Positions 1 through 12,075 are shown, counted from the stretch's first letter. The stretch is 64,000 nucleotides of DNA from Reticulitermes lucifugus (GCA_026260175.1 JAKCWW010000089.1:24706-88705), one strand, 5' to 3'. Notes: generated from the sequence alone by a model not told the origin. A program made the numbers and translations.

Positions 1-68
1 ACGTAACCTCCGAAAGAGGAGGCCCAGGCCCATATAGGGCTGTCGAGCCATGGTTATTATTATTATAA
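1..68 (+). mobile_element. 3' end of tRNA-derived SINE family C, cut by the window edge
   Basis: The stretch gaggcccaggcccatatagggctgtcgagcca matches, with a few changes, the 3' end of the complete copy on the opposite strand at 9911-10135. It is followed by a (TTA)n tail to about position 68. The 5' part, including the tRNA-like head, lies outside the window. Seen: sequence match and tail. Inferred: SINE identity from the complete copy. Confidence 0.75.
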
Positions 69-132
69 TGGAAACATACTGTTCTCTATGAGGTACGAAA
101 TAAATCTCTTTATATAACGTAAATTAATTTTA

Positions 133-275
133 TTAGTCACCGGCCTCACATCGCAGAGACGTGGGTTGTATTCCAGGCCAGGCCATGTCAGGTTTGTGAT
201 GGAAAAATGGCACTGTGGTGGGGTTTTCTCCGAATATTTCGGTAAAATTCAACCACTGCACCGCATTCATCTTCA
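133..275 (+). mobile_element. Degenerate SINE family B copy
   Basis: From ttagtcaccggcctcacatc through gtgggtt (B-box region), tttgtgatgga, ggcactg, ttctccgaatatttcggt and attcatcttcatc it follows in order the landmarks of the better copies at 11576 and 33433. The A-box side of the head and the A-rich tail are not recognisable. Many substitutions suggest an old insertion. Confidence 0.6.
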
Positions 276-1541
276 TCGACATGTTGCTCTTATCAGAAGG
301 ACAAACGGGGGACGTCTATGAACCTTACAAAAGCAATGCTAATTCGGAAATCAGCGGAGCATTTGATATACAATTACTTATAATTTTAGTTTTCAAAACA
401 TTAAAAGGACGTCCTAAATTGCGACGAGCCTAACTACATAAAATCACGAGGCCTAATAGCGCGTGTCAGGCACATTCGCACACATATTTTGCCAATAGCA
501 TGCCGGGTTCTGGATGTAGCTTCGGAGGTCAAGTATTTTAAGTTGTTAATTAAATACAAATCCTACTGTGGACTTCTCGGTCAGACACTAAGGATAAGGG
601 GGACTTAAAGCTTGTTGCTTGGAGGTTAGCTGGGTAGGACGTACATGGCGTGAATGTTATTTTAACGAAAAAGAAGTGCTTAGAGGGAGGGGGGAAGGGG
701 TTATTGCGGCAGCCTGGATTAGTTGATGTTGGTTAAAATCTCATTGCCTCCATGCACCTGCTACCGCGCTAACCTCCAAGCAACTCGCTTGCAGTGCGTT
801 CGTACCCTAAGCTGTGTTAGCCGAAAACAAAGTTTCAGTGCCATTACAACTAGAGTCCTGCATTGAACACGATTACATTATGAATCTTCTTCCTTAATTT
901 CCTCGAATTATCAAGACGTATCTTACACTGGATCGTAGAATCAGATTCTTAAGAGCCATTTCTCTTTTGAAACTTTGTTTTGATCTGGTCATATTTAAAC
1001 ACCACCACGAAACGTTCATCATATCATAATCTCTTTGTTCAGCCACATCAGATTTCTCTGGAGTCTAATGTGTTTCCGCTAGATGCCACTTATCTACGTC
1101 AACATCTCGTCATTTCCTTCACGTCAAGATTATTTTATTTTGATACTCTTCCTTTCATATTGTAATTTCTCTTTTAACCCTCTTTTCTTTCGTGTATTCA
1201 CTTTCAATTTTTTCCCTCCCTTGATTTTTCAGTACGTGTTTCCGGAACTCATATGACTACTTCAGCTTTCGCATTTTTCAACTTAGGAATATATTAACAC
1301 ACGTTACTGAGAAATTTATTATTATATGGCAGTGCAGTGCGTCAGCATCTCTATTTTTTTTGTCGGGGCCTTGACATAAACACTCGTACTTTAACCCAGA
1401 ATTCTACTAGGCTACCCCTCAACTCTACAGTCCAGCCTAAGTGTTCTGTTGAGTTCTCATAAGAAATTTACAATATACATTTGGCTGCATCTTTCAGAGT
1501 TTGTCTCGCACAACTGAGAATTGTAATTTCACAGCATCCAT
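276..1541. other. No gene or recognisable repeat
   Basis: AT-rich unique-looking DNA. Frames of 72 codons (from 215) and 61 codons (from 980) are within chance expectation; the first begins inside a decayed SINE. Nothing supportable seen. Confidence 0.6.
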
Positions 1542-1768
1542 ATAAAGGTAAAGTAGCTCCCGGGCCTCGCCATTAGCACGTATTCAGGTGCACAGATAAA
1601 ATCCACACAGTATCTGCCTCAGCTGGAGACGGAACTGCGTGGTCAGATTCATGCTCCGGCTGCTTTATCCCCAGGGAAATAGCCCATTTACTTATTGAGA
1701 GGATCAGGCTGGGCCCTTGAGTTTTGTATAAACGTGATGGCAAACAGGAGAGTCCTTGAACCGGACCT
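1542..1768 (-). mobile_element. SINE family A, nearly full body, minus strand
   Basis: Read on the minus strand it contains ggtccggttcaagg (B-box region), gggcccagcct, ggggataaagcagcc, a ctgaccac block and a 3' end tttacctttatatgg. These are the family A landmarks in order. The A-box side is not recognisable. A 102-codon minus frame (1573-1881) overlapping it is a by-product of the repeat, not a gene. Confidence 0.75.
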
Positions 1769-3891
1769 ATGTTTGTTGAAGTGTTAGTTATGAGTTTACA
1801 GTATAGATATTTGAAATCAGAGAAAATTTGTTTTATCATAAACTGAACATGTAGTGTCTGAGCACAACGACGTATTCGCATACGCTTATACAGAGTAAAG
1901 TTTATTTAAATTGTTGAAGAGAGTAGGCTACTTGCATAATTTTTAAAATGCAAGTTTTGAGGTACTAAGAGGATTGTTGCTGAGAATGCAGGTCTCATGG
2001 AATGGGGGGGGGCTGTGTGAACGGGTGTGTTGCTCCTGATGCTGTGAAGAAATGCAGTGCTTTCGAAACCTCGTGAAACATTCACTCAGCGACAAAATGC
2101 CACACCCAGGAGACCTGAATTCTTTATGGTATTGCCTTTAACGTGCTGAATTTTAGTTTCGGTGTTTAATTCTCAGTGCGAGATCATATACATAATTTCA
2201 GAGATATGTTTGGCTAATTTACATCTGTCTCACATTCAGAAACTTCTTGGTTCAGTCCCCGAACGTTATTAGACATTTTATTTCATTCCAGTTGCATGGT
2301 GAGCAATAATTGTGTAGAAAACGTATCCATTAAACAGTAAGTAATATTACATTTAAATTTGGTGCAAATAATTAATTGGTGAAGAAAACTTCCCCTCAAC
2401 TTCTGATCTGTTCCACCCGTATAGCCACACAATTCTTGTTTACCATTTGGGGGACAGCCTCCAAAGTTGAGTGGGGAAGACTGCTGGGTACAGAAGGGTT
2501 GTAGAATGGGATTGCTAGGGATGGGGGAAGTTGCTCTTAATATATAAAAATTCACCACAGCGGTGGTGGCCATGATGGATGACGTATTTCCGCGGGCGTT
2601 GACGTCAAAGAATCCAACATCCATCCATCCGTCGCCCGTCTGTCTGCTTGCCCTAGCCCGCACCGCTATTTGACGGCTCTTCTCCCTTTTTTTTATACAG
2701 GCTATATTTTCTTTCCTTTCTTGTGATGTGTTTTGATGACTCTCTTCTTCTTCATTCTCACCAATCTCTCTTACTTCAATACACTAAATCGAAATTCCCA
2801 GGTGTATCTTATTTTGTTAACAAGAAGACGGACGCACTTCAGTTGTGTATGAAGGTATAATCTGGCACAGGTTAACGCACACCGGCATGTATTTTTTGGT
2901 GGTTAAGGAAAAGTAGAGATAAAATTTATAATCATTAAACTAAAAGACCGAATTTGGACAGATGTCCGAAAATTCAACGGAAACAATGGTAAAGTAAATA
3001 TTTTTTTTTGGATTTACTAAAACAGTCTTATTTTTCAGAAACATAGAGTCGCTCTTCTAGTCAAAACCTTCCATTTTTATACAAATCGAATGCTTATCGC
3101 CCACATCAGAAGATCTAGCAAGTAGACGTATCCTAAGACAGATGATGTCAACGCGACATTTCATATGCTATACCTTTAACTTAGGCATTGTTTAATATTT
3201 ACTTCCATACATTATAATGTCTCCTCAGTGAATGAAATACAGTAAAATACAAATATATTGTGTTGAGCCTGCTAACATCAGGTTTTCTGCTTTCGTGGTT
3301 CATGTGATATTACCAACCAATAACAATTTCCTGACACTTTCTTTTAGCTCTCATATTTAATATAATATTTCCACCGCTTCTCCTACGATATTATTCGTAT
3401 GAGACCCCTACTTGCATTACACGTTATACAAAGCTTTTTCGGGATTTCGTAATTTCGTAATTTAGTTTTCTTCAATGCTATCTTTTCTTTTACACTTGGC
3501 GACTTCTTAAAATAAATTTTGCTCTCCACCTCTGCGTCTCGGTTGTCTTAGCGGTGCCCTACACAGACTTCTTCCAGTTACGGTCTTACATGCATGTCTC
3601 AACTCCCCATACATGCCGCCTGCTCCTCTTCAGTTTGTCACATTACTAATATTTGGCGTGTGTAAGAGTTATGAAAATCCTCATTTTGTATTTTTGTCTA
3701 TCTTTTTATTCCTTCCTTCCTGTTGATCCCAATATACTTGTTTGCATTTTTATGTCAAATGTCTCCTTTAAGAGACCAAGTTTCACACATAGATATCTGC
3801 AAAACTACTTAACTGTGTAAGCTGTGTAAGCTATAACATTCCGTTTTAGGCAGGATATGTAAAGTTAAAAATTTTCCGGACCGAATGTTAA
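1769..3891. other. No gene or recognisable repeat
   Basis: Contains a G9 run near 2004-2012. A 126-codon minus-strand frame at 2283-2663 is rich in Cys, Thr and Ser and has no recognisable domain or homologue I know; I treat it as chance. No splice or promoter context supports a gene. Confidence 0.55.
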
Positions 3892-4149
3892 GGATTGGGA
3901 TAGCTTAATCAGTATGTTGACTATACAACGGACTGGATGACCGAGAAGTTGTGGTTCGATTCTTCGTTGGGACAAGAAACATTTGTGTTCTCCAAAACTT
4001 CCAGGCAGGTTCTGAGGCACACCCAGTCTTCTAGTCAATGGGTAGCGGGTGTTCTTTTCCGGGGGTAAAGTGGCCACTCACCTCCTTCTAATACCGAGGT
4101 TAAGACTGAGTGGATTTATACTTCTACTCATGGGCAACTTTACTTTAGT
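3892..4149 (+). mobile_element. SINE family A, nearly complete
   Basis: Head ggattgggatagcttaatca (A-box like), gtggttcgattctt (B box), then ctccaaaacttccag, cacccagtcttctag, tcaatgggtag, ccgggggtaaagtgg, ccactcacctcc, ccgaggttaagac and a tail reaching tttacttta. All family landmarks are in order with moderate divergence. No clear target-site duplication was found by eye. Confidence 0.85.
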
Positions 4150-5009
4150 TACTTCCTTTCTGAGTAGTTCATTTAATTTGATGTCTTAAAGCTGAAAATT
4201 TGGGTGTATCTTGAATGCTTTCTACTACAAGAAGCTTAACGTTTAAAAATTTTGTACCGACTGGATACACAGTCATAAAACAGACACTCTTCGACCTAAT
4301 GTGGACGCTTCTCAGTCCCTCATGTAGGACCTATGTGCTGTGGATGAGTGACAGGCTTCAATTTCAATATACCTTCACTCAACCCCTCGGTTCTGTCTGT
4401 CAGTGCGAGGTAGGCAACGCAATGTACAACTACTGTACTGGTAACAGACAAGCCGCCCGTCACATGAGATTTATGGGCAAAATTCCATAGCAGCCCTTCC
4501 CCAAGCTCTTGTCTCACTTTCTCTTTACACCATCCCTATCCTCACTCACCCCTTTCACTTCTGTCTTCACCCAACTGTCTACATGTCGACATTTCGCAAG
4601 GAGAGAACCTGCAGTTATGCGGAAAACAAGGCTTGTGTGGGGTCAGGATGCTGTTCAAATAGGTGACATGCTATGTAATTCCGAAACGGAGTTACTGTAG
4701 AGGAGAGCGGAAATAGAAAAGAATTTTCAAATTAAATTTCGCTGCTTCAGATGTCTGTGTTGAAGACAAACCCAGCTGCAGCGAAGTAACAATCTTTCTG
4801 AAATTTCGAGTAAAATAAAAGAGAAATTTAAAAATGCATCTATACTACGGGAGTAGTGTTAATAAAAATGGCAATATGTCTAGGCAGTGATTTCTTAATG
4901 TACAAATATAAGGTAATAATAACATAGAAGCAGCTAATAAATTCTTCTAAAATTTGTGTTTGTATATAAGGGGAACCGAATTTGAGCTCTGCGCCTCCTG
5001 TTATTATGA
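4150..5009. other. No gene or recognisable repeat
   Basis: Short overlapping frames on both strands (91, 65 and 63 codons) share the same stretch and none resembles a known protein. Nothing supportable. Confidence 0.55.
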
Positions 5010-5175
5010 CAATCGGAAGAAGAAGAAACAGATGGGCAGGAACATAGCATGCATGGGAGAGACTGGAAATCTGATTACAATTTTAAGTACTTTGAATTAA
5101 GACTGTCTGGGGGATTGAACTGGATGGAATTGATTCAGAATAGGGATCAGCGTTGGACCTCTTAAAACGACAATA
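5010..5175 (+). mobile_element. LINE 3' coding end, decayed
   Basis: Translating with frame changes gives pieces typical of the C-terminal tail of insect non-LTR retrotransposons: MGR(N)IACMGETGN near 5030-5075, then NWMELIQNRDQRW near 5118-5158. Compare the widespread pattern RWAGHVARMGE ... DWI-L-QDRD-W. Frames are interrupted and the middle (the RPRRRWEDNI block) is lost, so this is an old inactive fragment. The same lineage appears at 34.6, 51.5 and 55.6 kb. Confidence 0.7.
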
Positions 5176-6451
5176 AAGCTGTGCCGTTTGACCAGCTAAG
5201 GTACTGTCAGTTTCCTAAAGTGATTTCATGTCATAGAGTTGGTTATATCGTAATAAAGTTACGGATATAATGAGTTAAATATATTTCAGAGCGTGATATA
5301 GTCTTCAAAGAAGTGTTGAAGTATGCGAGAGAATACTTGTACGACATGATAGATTGTTACTTGGAACGTTTAAAGTAGCGAATGTATAAACATTTAGGTT
5401 CCAAATTATGCAGGTTATAATTTTTGAAAGTAGAAAGAAAGTAGCAAGTATAAGACTGCGTGCTGATAAGGACAAAAAATTAGATTAAAAAGAGCGAAGG
5501 TTAAATTATGAGAGAGGAAAGTTTTCCTGCTTCCAGACGCAAAGAAATCAGTTCTGCTAGTAAGAGACTCAGCCTCAAAGTTGATTTTCTCTGATAAATT
5601 GATTATTGATTAGTTTTTCGTCTCCTCGACTTAACTCGTACTCCCTTTACAGGGGATGAGAAAGGGAAGTCGGGGGAGGGAGTTACCCGCCTCAACTGGT
5701 GAAAAATGAGCCGCTAAACACGCAGAATTCCACCATCTCCGAAACCATCTTCTTTTCCACTCTTTCCTCTTATATACCCCTATTTTAACTTTCATTCTTG
5801 GAACTGGAATGATTCGCCTTAAACAGAACTCCACCTACTCGCATACCCACACCCGGTGTCCTGATTCTCCCATACAAAATATCCTTCTTTTAATCTGGAC
5901 CAACCCTCCTGCTACCCAACCATACTCCCCGATTCATTTCTATTCTGTGCCAATTTTAGAATGGTTATCCACCTCTTTATAAAGCAGATTTCTTTTCCAG
6001 TGGCGAAATGTAAGACTGAAATTTTGATCCAAGTTGACCATTTATACTAATTATTTAAATCCATATAACATTTTTCTCTTTTACTTTTGAGAAATGGTTC
6101 ATGTTACTAACTTTTATTTACCGACCTCATCTACCGCTGTACTTTATTCCAGTATTTTTGTCGTCTCAGGCACACAAATTTGCGTATTACTGGTGTAGGA
6201 AACGTTTGCATTCCAACTGCTGAAAGATATGTCTGTACAGTAGCTCATAGACTTAAACCCGACATTTTTACTGTAGTACAGAAGGTTTCTGTCATTTTTT
6301 TGAATCATTTTCATCCAACATAATGACTGTATGGAGTCTTCCAGTCAAATTACAAAACAGGCACTGCACCAAAATCAATCACCGAAATGAACAGAGAAAA
6401 TTTTGTTAAAGATTTCGAAAATCCTACGTTGGTAAATTTTTAGAGAGTGGG
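5176..6451. other. No gene or recognisable repeat
   Basis: AT-rich. A pyrimidine-rich, low-complexity plus strand around 5630-5960 accounts for a 67-codon minus frame rich in Arg and Trp. Nothing else supportable. Confidence 0.55.
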
Positions 6452-6706
6452 GAGCCGCGATGTTATAGTCGGCTTAGCGACTAGCAACGACCTGGACATT
6501 CAGGTAGGAGCAAAAATGTTCTCTTCTCCAAAACCGTCCAGACCAGCTCTTGGGTCCACCCAGCCCCCTATTCAATCGTTCTTTCCCGGGGGTAGAGCGT
6601 CGGGGGCCTGATTTGACCACCAGGTCCATCTAGTGCTGATCTTAAAAATGAGTGGAGCTACACCTTTACCACACCTATGCCTATAAGGCGTGAAGAAGGA
6701 CATAAT
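6452..6706 (+). mobile_element. SINE family A
   Basis: Head gagccgcgatgttatagtcg, then tctcttctccaaaaccgtcc, cacccagccccctattcaat, ttctttcccgggggtagag, tccatctagtgctg, gagtggagctacacc and a 3' region atgcctataaggcg. The B box is eroded (cattcaggtagg). The tail merges into unique sequence near 6706. Confidence 0.85.
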
Positions 6707-7430
6707 TTCCTGTATGAAAATGGGCCTGAATTCTACTTTGCTTTTTTTACTTTCTCGGCTTCTATACCAGCAGATTCGTACAATGTCATTTCTATGTCTG
6801 TAGTAACAATCCGTGTTAATGTAGTGACACTTATATAACTGCGTAAAACTCTGATACAGATGAGTGGCAAGGTTATTGGCACTGCTGGATGTGTTCAACT
6901 TCAAGCCTCAGGAACAACTAAATCATTTTTTTTTCGGAATCAAATTCCTCCTTTTCTTATACTGTTGGTTTATATTCATATGGACTGACAGGTATGTTAC
7001 CCTCATTAATTTTAAAAATGAATTCAGCTTTTAGGTATGCTTGAAGCTTTAAAATGTAACAGCTTTTATTTAGGGTTTCTGCTCACTTGGTTCGGATTTT
7101 TGTCAAAGACCGAACGTGATATAATTTGGCTTTCAATTTAAAAATTGTTCACTTTAATTACGGTTGTGTAAAACCATCGCCCGATAAGAAACACACCGAC
7201 ACATACCACATGGACTAGATCCTCTTGAATCATACATGAAATAGTCTGATGTTTTATGCATACATGGCATATGATTATAAAAAGCCTTAGACTCTTGCCT
7301 GCATCTTCATCTTACAATAATCCTAAAGTCAAGAACTTCGTACTTTTATAATTATAACATTTTAACATTTTATTATTGTAATACCAAAATTGTTACAGTG
7401 GTACTTGCAAACATTTTTACTTCGGATTCC
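6707..7430. other. No gene or recognisable repeat
   Basis: Unique-looking AT-rich DNA. A 110-codon minus frame (6572-6904) begins here and runs into the SINE body, so it is not a gene. Confidence 0.55.
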
Positions 7431-7465
7431 GTGAAGATGACGCCACGGCGCTGAAACATGTAGGA
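7431..7465 (+). repeat. GTGAAGATGA-hairpin-GAAACAT motif (hammerhead-like)
   Basis: gtgaagatga is followed by a small CGC/GCG hairpin and then ctgaaacatgtagg. The same arrangement recurs at 15621-15654 (minus) and 36961-36990 (plus). The layout resembles CUGANGA - stem II - GAAA of hammerhead ribozymes in Penelope-like elements, but the first core base here is G rather than C. I infer a retroelement terminal remnant, not an active ribozyme. Confidence 0.35.
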
Positions 7466-9277
7466 ATTTTATGTGTTTTGTGTGATTTTTAGTTATTTTG
7501 TGTGCATTTGTTGGTTACTGTAATGACTTGTAAGAATAATGCACAGAGTATAACTTATAATGCCAAATGTGATCACTTGTAATGCTTTCCTCTAAATCAC
7601 GAATTAAGAAATTAGTGAATTAGGAAAAAATGTTTGCCCTGAATTATATTTTTCAATTGATATTTTTCAGTTGAAAGGTGGCAACGATTTTTGAAGCATA
7701 ACGCTCCGCCACTGACGTAGGGAGTCCGTCCCCACCATCATACTATTGTACACTTGTCTATCAATTGAATTCCTCTTGAAGTGCAGGGAGATTTGCAAGA
7801 GACAGGAGGTGCAGGGATTTAAAATTAACTTTATCTGATGGGGAAAACGTGATTGGTTTATGTCGGGAAAGTCTAGAGGAAAATTTGAATTGTTTCTGTC
7901 ACAAGTCAAACACATATTGAAAGAATTCGCCAAGTAAAAATTAGCAGAATCTGTACATAGGTTTTCAGAAAAGTTATTCAACTTTAAGAAGGAATGTTGA
8001 ATTTTTACATAGCAATAACTGGTAGAGAGAACACATTTTGTGGAACTAACGAAATATTCTAAGGAAAACTTTGTCATACAAGTTTGTCTAAACACGCCGA
8101 GTGGAGAGGCTCCATATGAATAAATGAACTTAACATTTAAATTTAGTTTTATAATTTCTGAGAAACTTAAAATAATATGTAATTTAATCAGTTACCTTGG
8201 AATACCTGTTAGCTTGGACCATTCAAAACTAGGGACAACAGAAGAAATCAAGGAAATTCCTGTTAAATTACTAGATCAAAGGGGGGTGTTTTAATATTAC
8301 AAATAAAATTGACATCGAAATCTTTCTTTAATTGTACAAGAAAATTCTGATTAAGTGGTGATGTGGTATGTGATGCTAGAGCATAACGAAAGCTCTGTGT
8401 AATATGATTGTATAAAAAAAGGTCAAGAAAAAGAACAAAATTCCTTATCAGGAAACCTGACATATATACAGAGGTTGAATGAAAGTAATGTTATGGTGTT
8501 GATAGTGGCGCAGAAAATTTTAATTACATTTATGATCTATGTCCAATTTAGTAAAATTAATTCTTATAAATTTACAACAAATCATTCATTTCTTTCTATA
8601 CATCAGAATTTGACCCCTCCATTTCTTAATTTGTTCAAGTACACTCTGTGAAATTCATGGATTGTATAGCTGTGAGTGTAAGGAAGATTAGAGGCGAAGT
8701 CTAAAGTAAAAGAAAAGAGGAAATTGTGTCCTGTTTTAACATAGGTTACTACTGAATGTTGGGACTGAGAGAAAGTATGAAATTACCGGCTAGGGTGGTC
8801 GGTCTTTCGACCAATATTCGATCGGGATCTCAGAGATTACACTCAGAGATTACATTACATATCAGTGCTCTGTAGAAAACGTTTGGGCTATCTGCGGTGT
8901 CGGACTATATTACATGGATTTTTAAGAGAAGTATGACTTGAAGCCAGGATCCTGGCTGCAGTAATGGTACTAGTTTGTGCAAATTCTAAGGTAGAACTGA
9001 ACAGTTACCATGAGTTCTAAAAACGACATTAATGAGCCAAAATGTCAAAGTATCGCAACTCTTAACGTAATTTAATATAGAGCCTAATACGTGTTAAAAT
9101 ATTTAACAAAAATAATACAAAATGCACGCTATTGTGTCACCATTTTAGCCTACTTTCGGCACTAAGAAGACAGGAAACACTGACATATGGACTCACCATG
9201 CTGCCTGTGTGTCTGTGTTTCTCTTAGGTTTTGCCACTTCAGCTTTGAAACATCTCTCAGATTTTCACGATACCAAA
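7466..9277. other. No gene or recognisable repeat
   Basis: Holds the longest frame in the window, a 142-codon minus frame at 7667-8095, plus a 66-codon minus frame at 8263-8463. Neither shows domains, a signal peptide or repeats that I recognise. They are rich in Ser, Asn and Leu, as expected of random AT-rich DNA. I do not call them genes. Confidence 0.5.
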
Positions 9278-9287
9278 TAACAACGGT

Positions 9288-9587
9288 GTATCTCCACTTT
9301 GAAGTAGTGGTGGGGCTTGTGTGGTAAAATGATCCTGAGAGCTATACCGGCGGTAGCATAGCTACTGGCAGGGTCTCCCAAGCCGGGCAGGTCAAGGGTG
9401 ATGATCCGGACAAAGAGAGGTACCCTGGTCCTCCAGGTTGGGGGTTGAGAGTAGGGTTAACAGCCCTACCTCGTAAAAAACAATTTGTTACGGATACTTT
9501 ACCACAGCGTCGGTTAATGGAGGCATGTGGTCAAGAATGCCGAGGCCCTAAATGGGCTGTAGCGCCAACCAGAAGAAGAAGAAGAAG
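9288..9587 (+). mobile_element. Retroposon with AAG-repeat tail and perfect target duplication
   Basis: A 300-base unit running from gtatctccac to a tail of AAG repeats (about 9571-9587) is flanked by taacaacggt at 9278-9287 and again at 9588-9597. The inside is more GC-rich than its surroundings (ctataccggcggtagcatag, tgatccggacaaagagag, gtaccctggtcctccaggtt, ggccctaaatgggctgtagc). No tRNA A/B boxes are evident. It is either a SINE with a non-tRNA head or the 3' part of a LINE. A 67-codon frame across the tail, ending in an Arg run, comes from the AAG repeats. I recall similar sequence as a common arthropod repeat but cannot name the family. Confidence 0.8.
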
Positions 9588-9910
9588 TAACAACGGTATT
9601 ACATTGCAGGAAATACCCACTCCGAATTCCTTAATTTCGTATAATTAATACTAGCAACAGGATAATTTGAAACGAATGAGTTGCACAGGACAGGACTTAC
9701 TGCCCTAAACCTTTAAGATTCGTGAGGATGATGATGATAGGAACACGGCGAAGAACGGAACGTTTGACTTGACAGGTTAGGGTCCTGAAATACGTAATAC
9801 ATGGTGCAAAGTCTTGGAAAATCATGCAACGTTAAGGTAATATGCTTGTAGAGTGAAGTTAAAATATGGCGTCGTTTGAACATGTTCTGCAGCTTTTTAC
9901 GTGATACGTA

Positions 9911-10135
9911 TTTTTTTTCCCAATGGCTCGACAGCCCCTTGGATGCCTAGGCCGCCTCATTTTTCGAGGTTTCGCGATCACACACTTTAGACACACCACA
10001 CTCGGTAGGACTCCTCTGGACGAGTGACTTGACAACACACAACACTCATGCCCCCGGCGGGATTCGAACCCACAATCCCATTAAGCGAGCGGCCGTAGAC
10101 CCACGCCTTAGACCGCACGGCCACTGGGATCGGCC
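9911..10135 (-). mobile_element. Complete tRNA-derived SINE family C with target duplication
   Basis: On the minus strand it begins cggccgatcccagtggccgt, with ggccgtgcggtctaaggcg and gtgggttcgaatcccgccgg (a very good RNA polymerase III B box, GGTTCGAATCC-like). It continues through a TCGTCCAGAGGAGTCCTACC body to gggctgtcgagccattgg and an A-rich tail. The flanks are gtgatacgta at 9901-9910 and gtgatacgta at 10136-10145, a perfect 10-base duplication. Whole head, body and tail indicate a recent full-length insertion. Confidence 0.92.
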
Positions 10136-10145
10136 GTGATACGTA

Positions 10146-11575
10146 TAACTGGTGAAATATTGCAAGACAGGAGAAATCAGAGGCAGAGATAGAACGTAGA
10201 GGTGCATGTACACTTTATATAAGATTTTGTTTTCAAATGAACATTTACAAAGTTAGTGATGATGAAGACAAGAATAAAACTACGAAATAGCATTAACACT
10301 AATAGGTATTTGGCCTTGGAATTTCATGTAATAGTATAGCAGACTTTGTTGAAACGTGGTCTGGAAGGAAAAATATTTTCCAGTCGCGGAACATTGAACG
10401 TAGAGCTTTCAACTGAAGCCGCTCTGTCTTCTCCTTGCAAACAATTCGTGTTTTCCGTTATTCCTATAATTTTTCTGTCTAATTTTCAGCATAAAGCCTT
10501 TTCTGCCAACAATACACTGTTCTGCAAATAACAGTAAGAAAACTAATTTTCTCTGGTTTTGTTTTTTTTCTTTTTCTTACTTTCCTTTTCCTCTTTATTT
10601 GAACCAAGAAACACAGAACTTTGCTGTTTGAACTGTTCTTATACACAGTTCCTTTACTTGCAGTGACGAACTAGATGATGGTTGCTGGCTATGCTGTGAC
10701 AGTGACAAATTTCTTAACACTCAACCCGTCCTTCTTCAAACGATTTTTGTGTCTTTCGCTCTCAACTCTAATACTTTTCTCTTCTTGAAACTCTGTTTGT
10801 GTTCAAAAAATCGAACTTGATGTACTTTGCATTAAATCATGTATATAACAATATCGATACACTCAGCATATATACTGTAAGGTACTGTGTGTATTTGTTT
10901 CAGATAAATCTAAGGGCAAAAATTATGGTTATTGTGTTTGAATGTGGGTGAATTCCTTTATATGTGGTCGTTAAAAGCGGAGAAAATTCTATGATAACAT
11001 AGTGGGATTATTTGCTTTGGATACAGATCAGTGCCCATTTGAAAAAAAGATGTAACACTCTTCGAGGGCTAGTTTGGTTATATTTTCATAAAGAAAAGAA
11101 TGAAGGAAGGAAATAAAAGAGGAGCATAAGTATGTCTAATATACGCAAGCTAATTACTTTTATTCAGTGTCCAGGTTTCCGTGTCCCTGAGTACATGGGA
11201 CCTTCATAGGTTAGAACGCATGGAATCGCCAGGAATGTAGAGCAATTCGAAACCCTTATATGACATAACCTAAGTAAACATACAGGGGGAAAACCAACTC
11301 TAATTTTCCGGCGGATGCAGGCTTCCTATGTGATAAAATCCCCGCACTCAAGGAAGGGATATAATGTACACCTGCAGAAGTAGATATTTCTTCTTCAAAC
11401 TTAAAATGTCAAGTAGCCAACCTTTCTTTTTCCGGCCAATAATAGTATCCGGAGAAAATAGGCCTTCTGTCACGACTATACTTTATTTGGGCAACAGATG
11501 CATAACAGAAAGAAGAATAAACGTTTATGTAACAAATCTTATCAGGGTACGATTTTATTGTTATGCTATTGCTAT
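10146..11575. other. No gene or recognisable repeat
   Basis: AT-rich, with a T-rich tract near 10555-10600. No frame above 80 codons except those that enter the SINE at 11576. Confidence 0.55.
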
Positions 11576-11862
11576 GTCGTGCCATGGCTCAGGCGGTTAG
11601 TCGCCGGCTTCTCACCGCGAAGGTCCGGGTTCGACCCGGGGGTCAGTCCATGTGGGATTTGTGGTGGACGAAGTGGCACTGGGACAGGTTTTTCCCCGAG
11701 TATTTCGGTTTTCCATTTTCAATTTCATTCCACCTTTGCTCCATTACACGGAAAAACGGAAAAAAAACTAATCACCTTCATCACAGGGTTGCACAATAAG
11801 CCTCAAGGCTGCGGTGCTTCCGTAGCATCTGCTGCGGGGCCCTTCTCCACAAAAAAAAAGAA
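11576..11862 (+). mobile_element. SINE family B, full length
   Basis: The tRNA-like head gtcgtgccatggctcaggcg includes the A-box region; the B box is gggttcgacccggg. The body has gtgggatttgtggtgga, gtggcactgggacagg, gagtatttcggttttcc, ccattacacggaaaaacgg, tcaccttcatcacagggttg, aaggctgcggtgc and gctgcggggccc, then an A-rich tail. The overlapping 137- and 78-codon frames are translations of this SINE. It is the best-preserved family B copy together with 33433. Confidence 0.9.
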
Positions 11863-12039
11863 GCAGAATGATAGATATAGGGCTAGACGTTGGTTAAATT
11901 TTATTGTGTAAGTAATAATACTAGCATTTAATATACTAAACTATTATCCACAGAAATACTAGTTCATGTGTGCCGGATAATTCGGGAAAACAGTTTGTGT
12001 TAAAAATTTTATACGGGCTGCAACCTGATGTTAGGCAGT

Positions 12040-12075
12040 TCGCGATCGGCCCGCGGGCTGCATGTTGGATATCTC
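12040..12075 (+). mobile_element. hAT-like DNA transposon end fragment
   Basis: gatcggcccgcgggctgcatgttgga matches in style the GC-rich subterminal sequence (GGCCCGCGGGC-GCATG) next to the inverted repeat of many hAT MITEs. A related pair of ends lies at 41093-41456. No partner end or target duplication is visible nearby, so only a fragment is called. Confidence 0.4.

Noticed and set aside
2283-2663. 126-codon minus-strand frame
   Set aside because: No recognisable family; the part with GGCPPNGKQELCGYTGG looked motif-like but matches nothing I know.
7667-8095. 142-codon minus-strand frame, the longest in the window
   Set aside because: No domain, no repeats, composition typical of random AT-rich DNA, and no splice or promoter context.
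8785-8840. SINE-head-like stretch (ggctagggtggtcggtctttcg, attcgatcggg)
   Set aside because: A/B-box resemblance is weak and no family body follows.
9445-9648. 67-codon frame ending in an arginine run
   Set aside because: The Arg run is the AAG-repeat tail of a retroposon.
11498-11911. 137-codon plus frame, similar to one at 33476
   Set aside because: Both are translations of the same SINE (family B); the shared residues reflect repeat copies, not a gene family.
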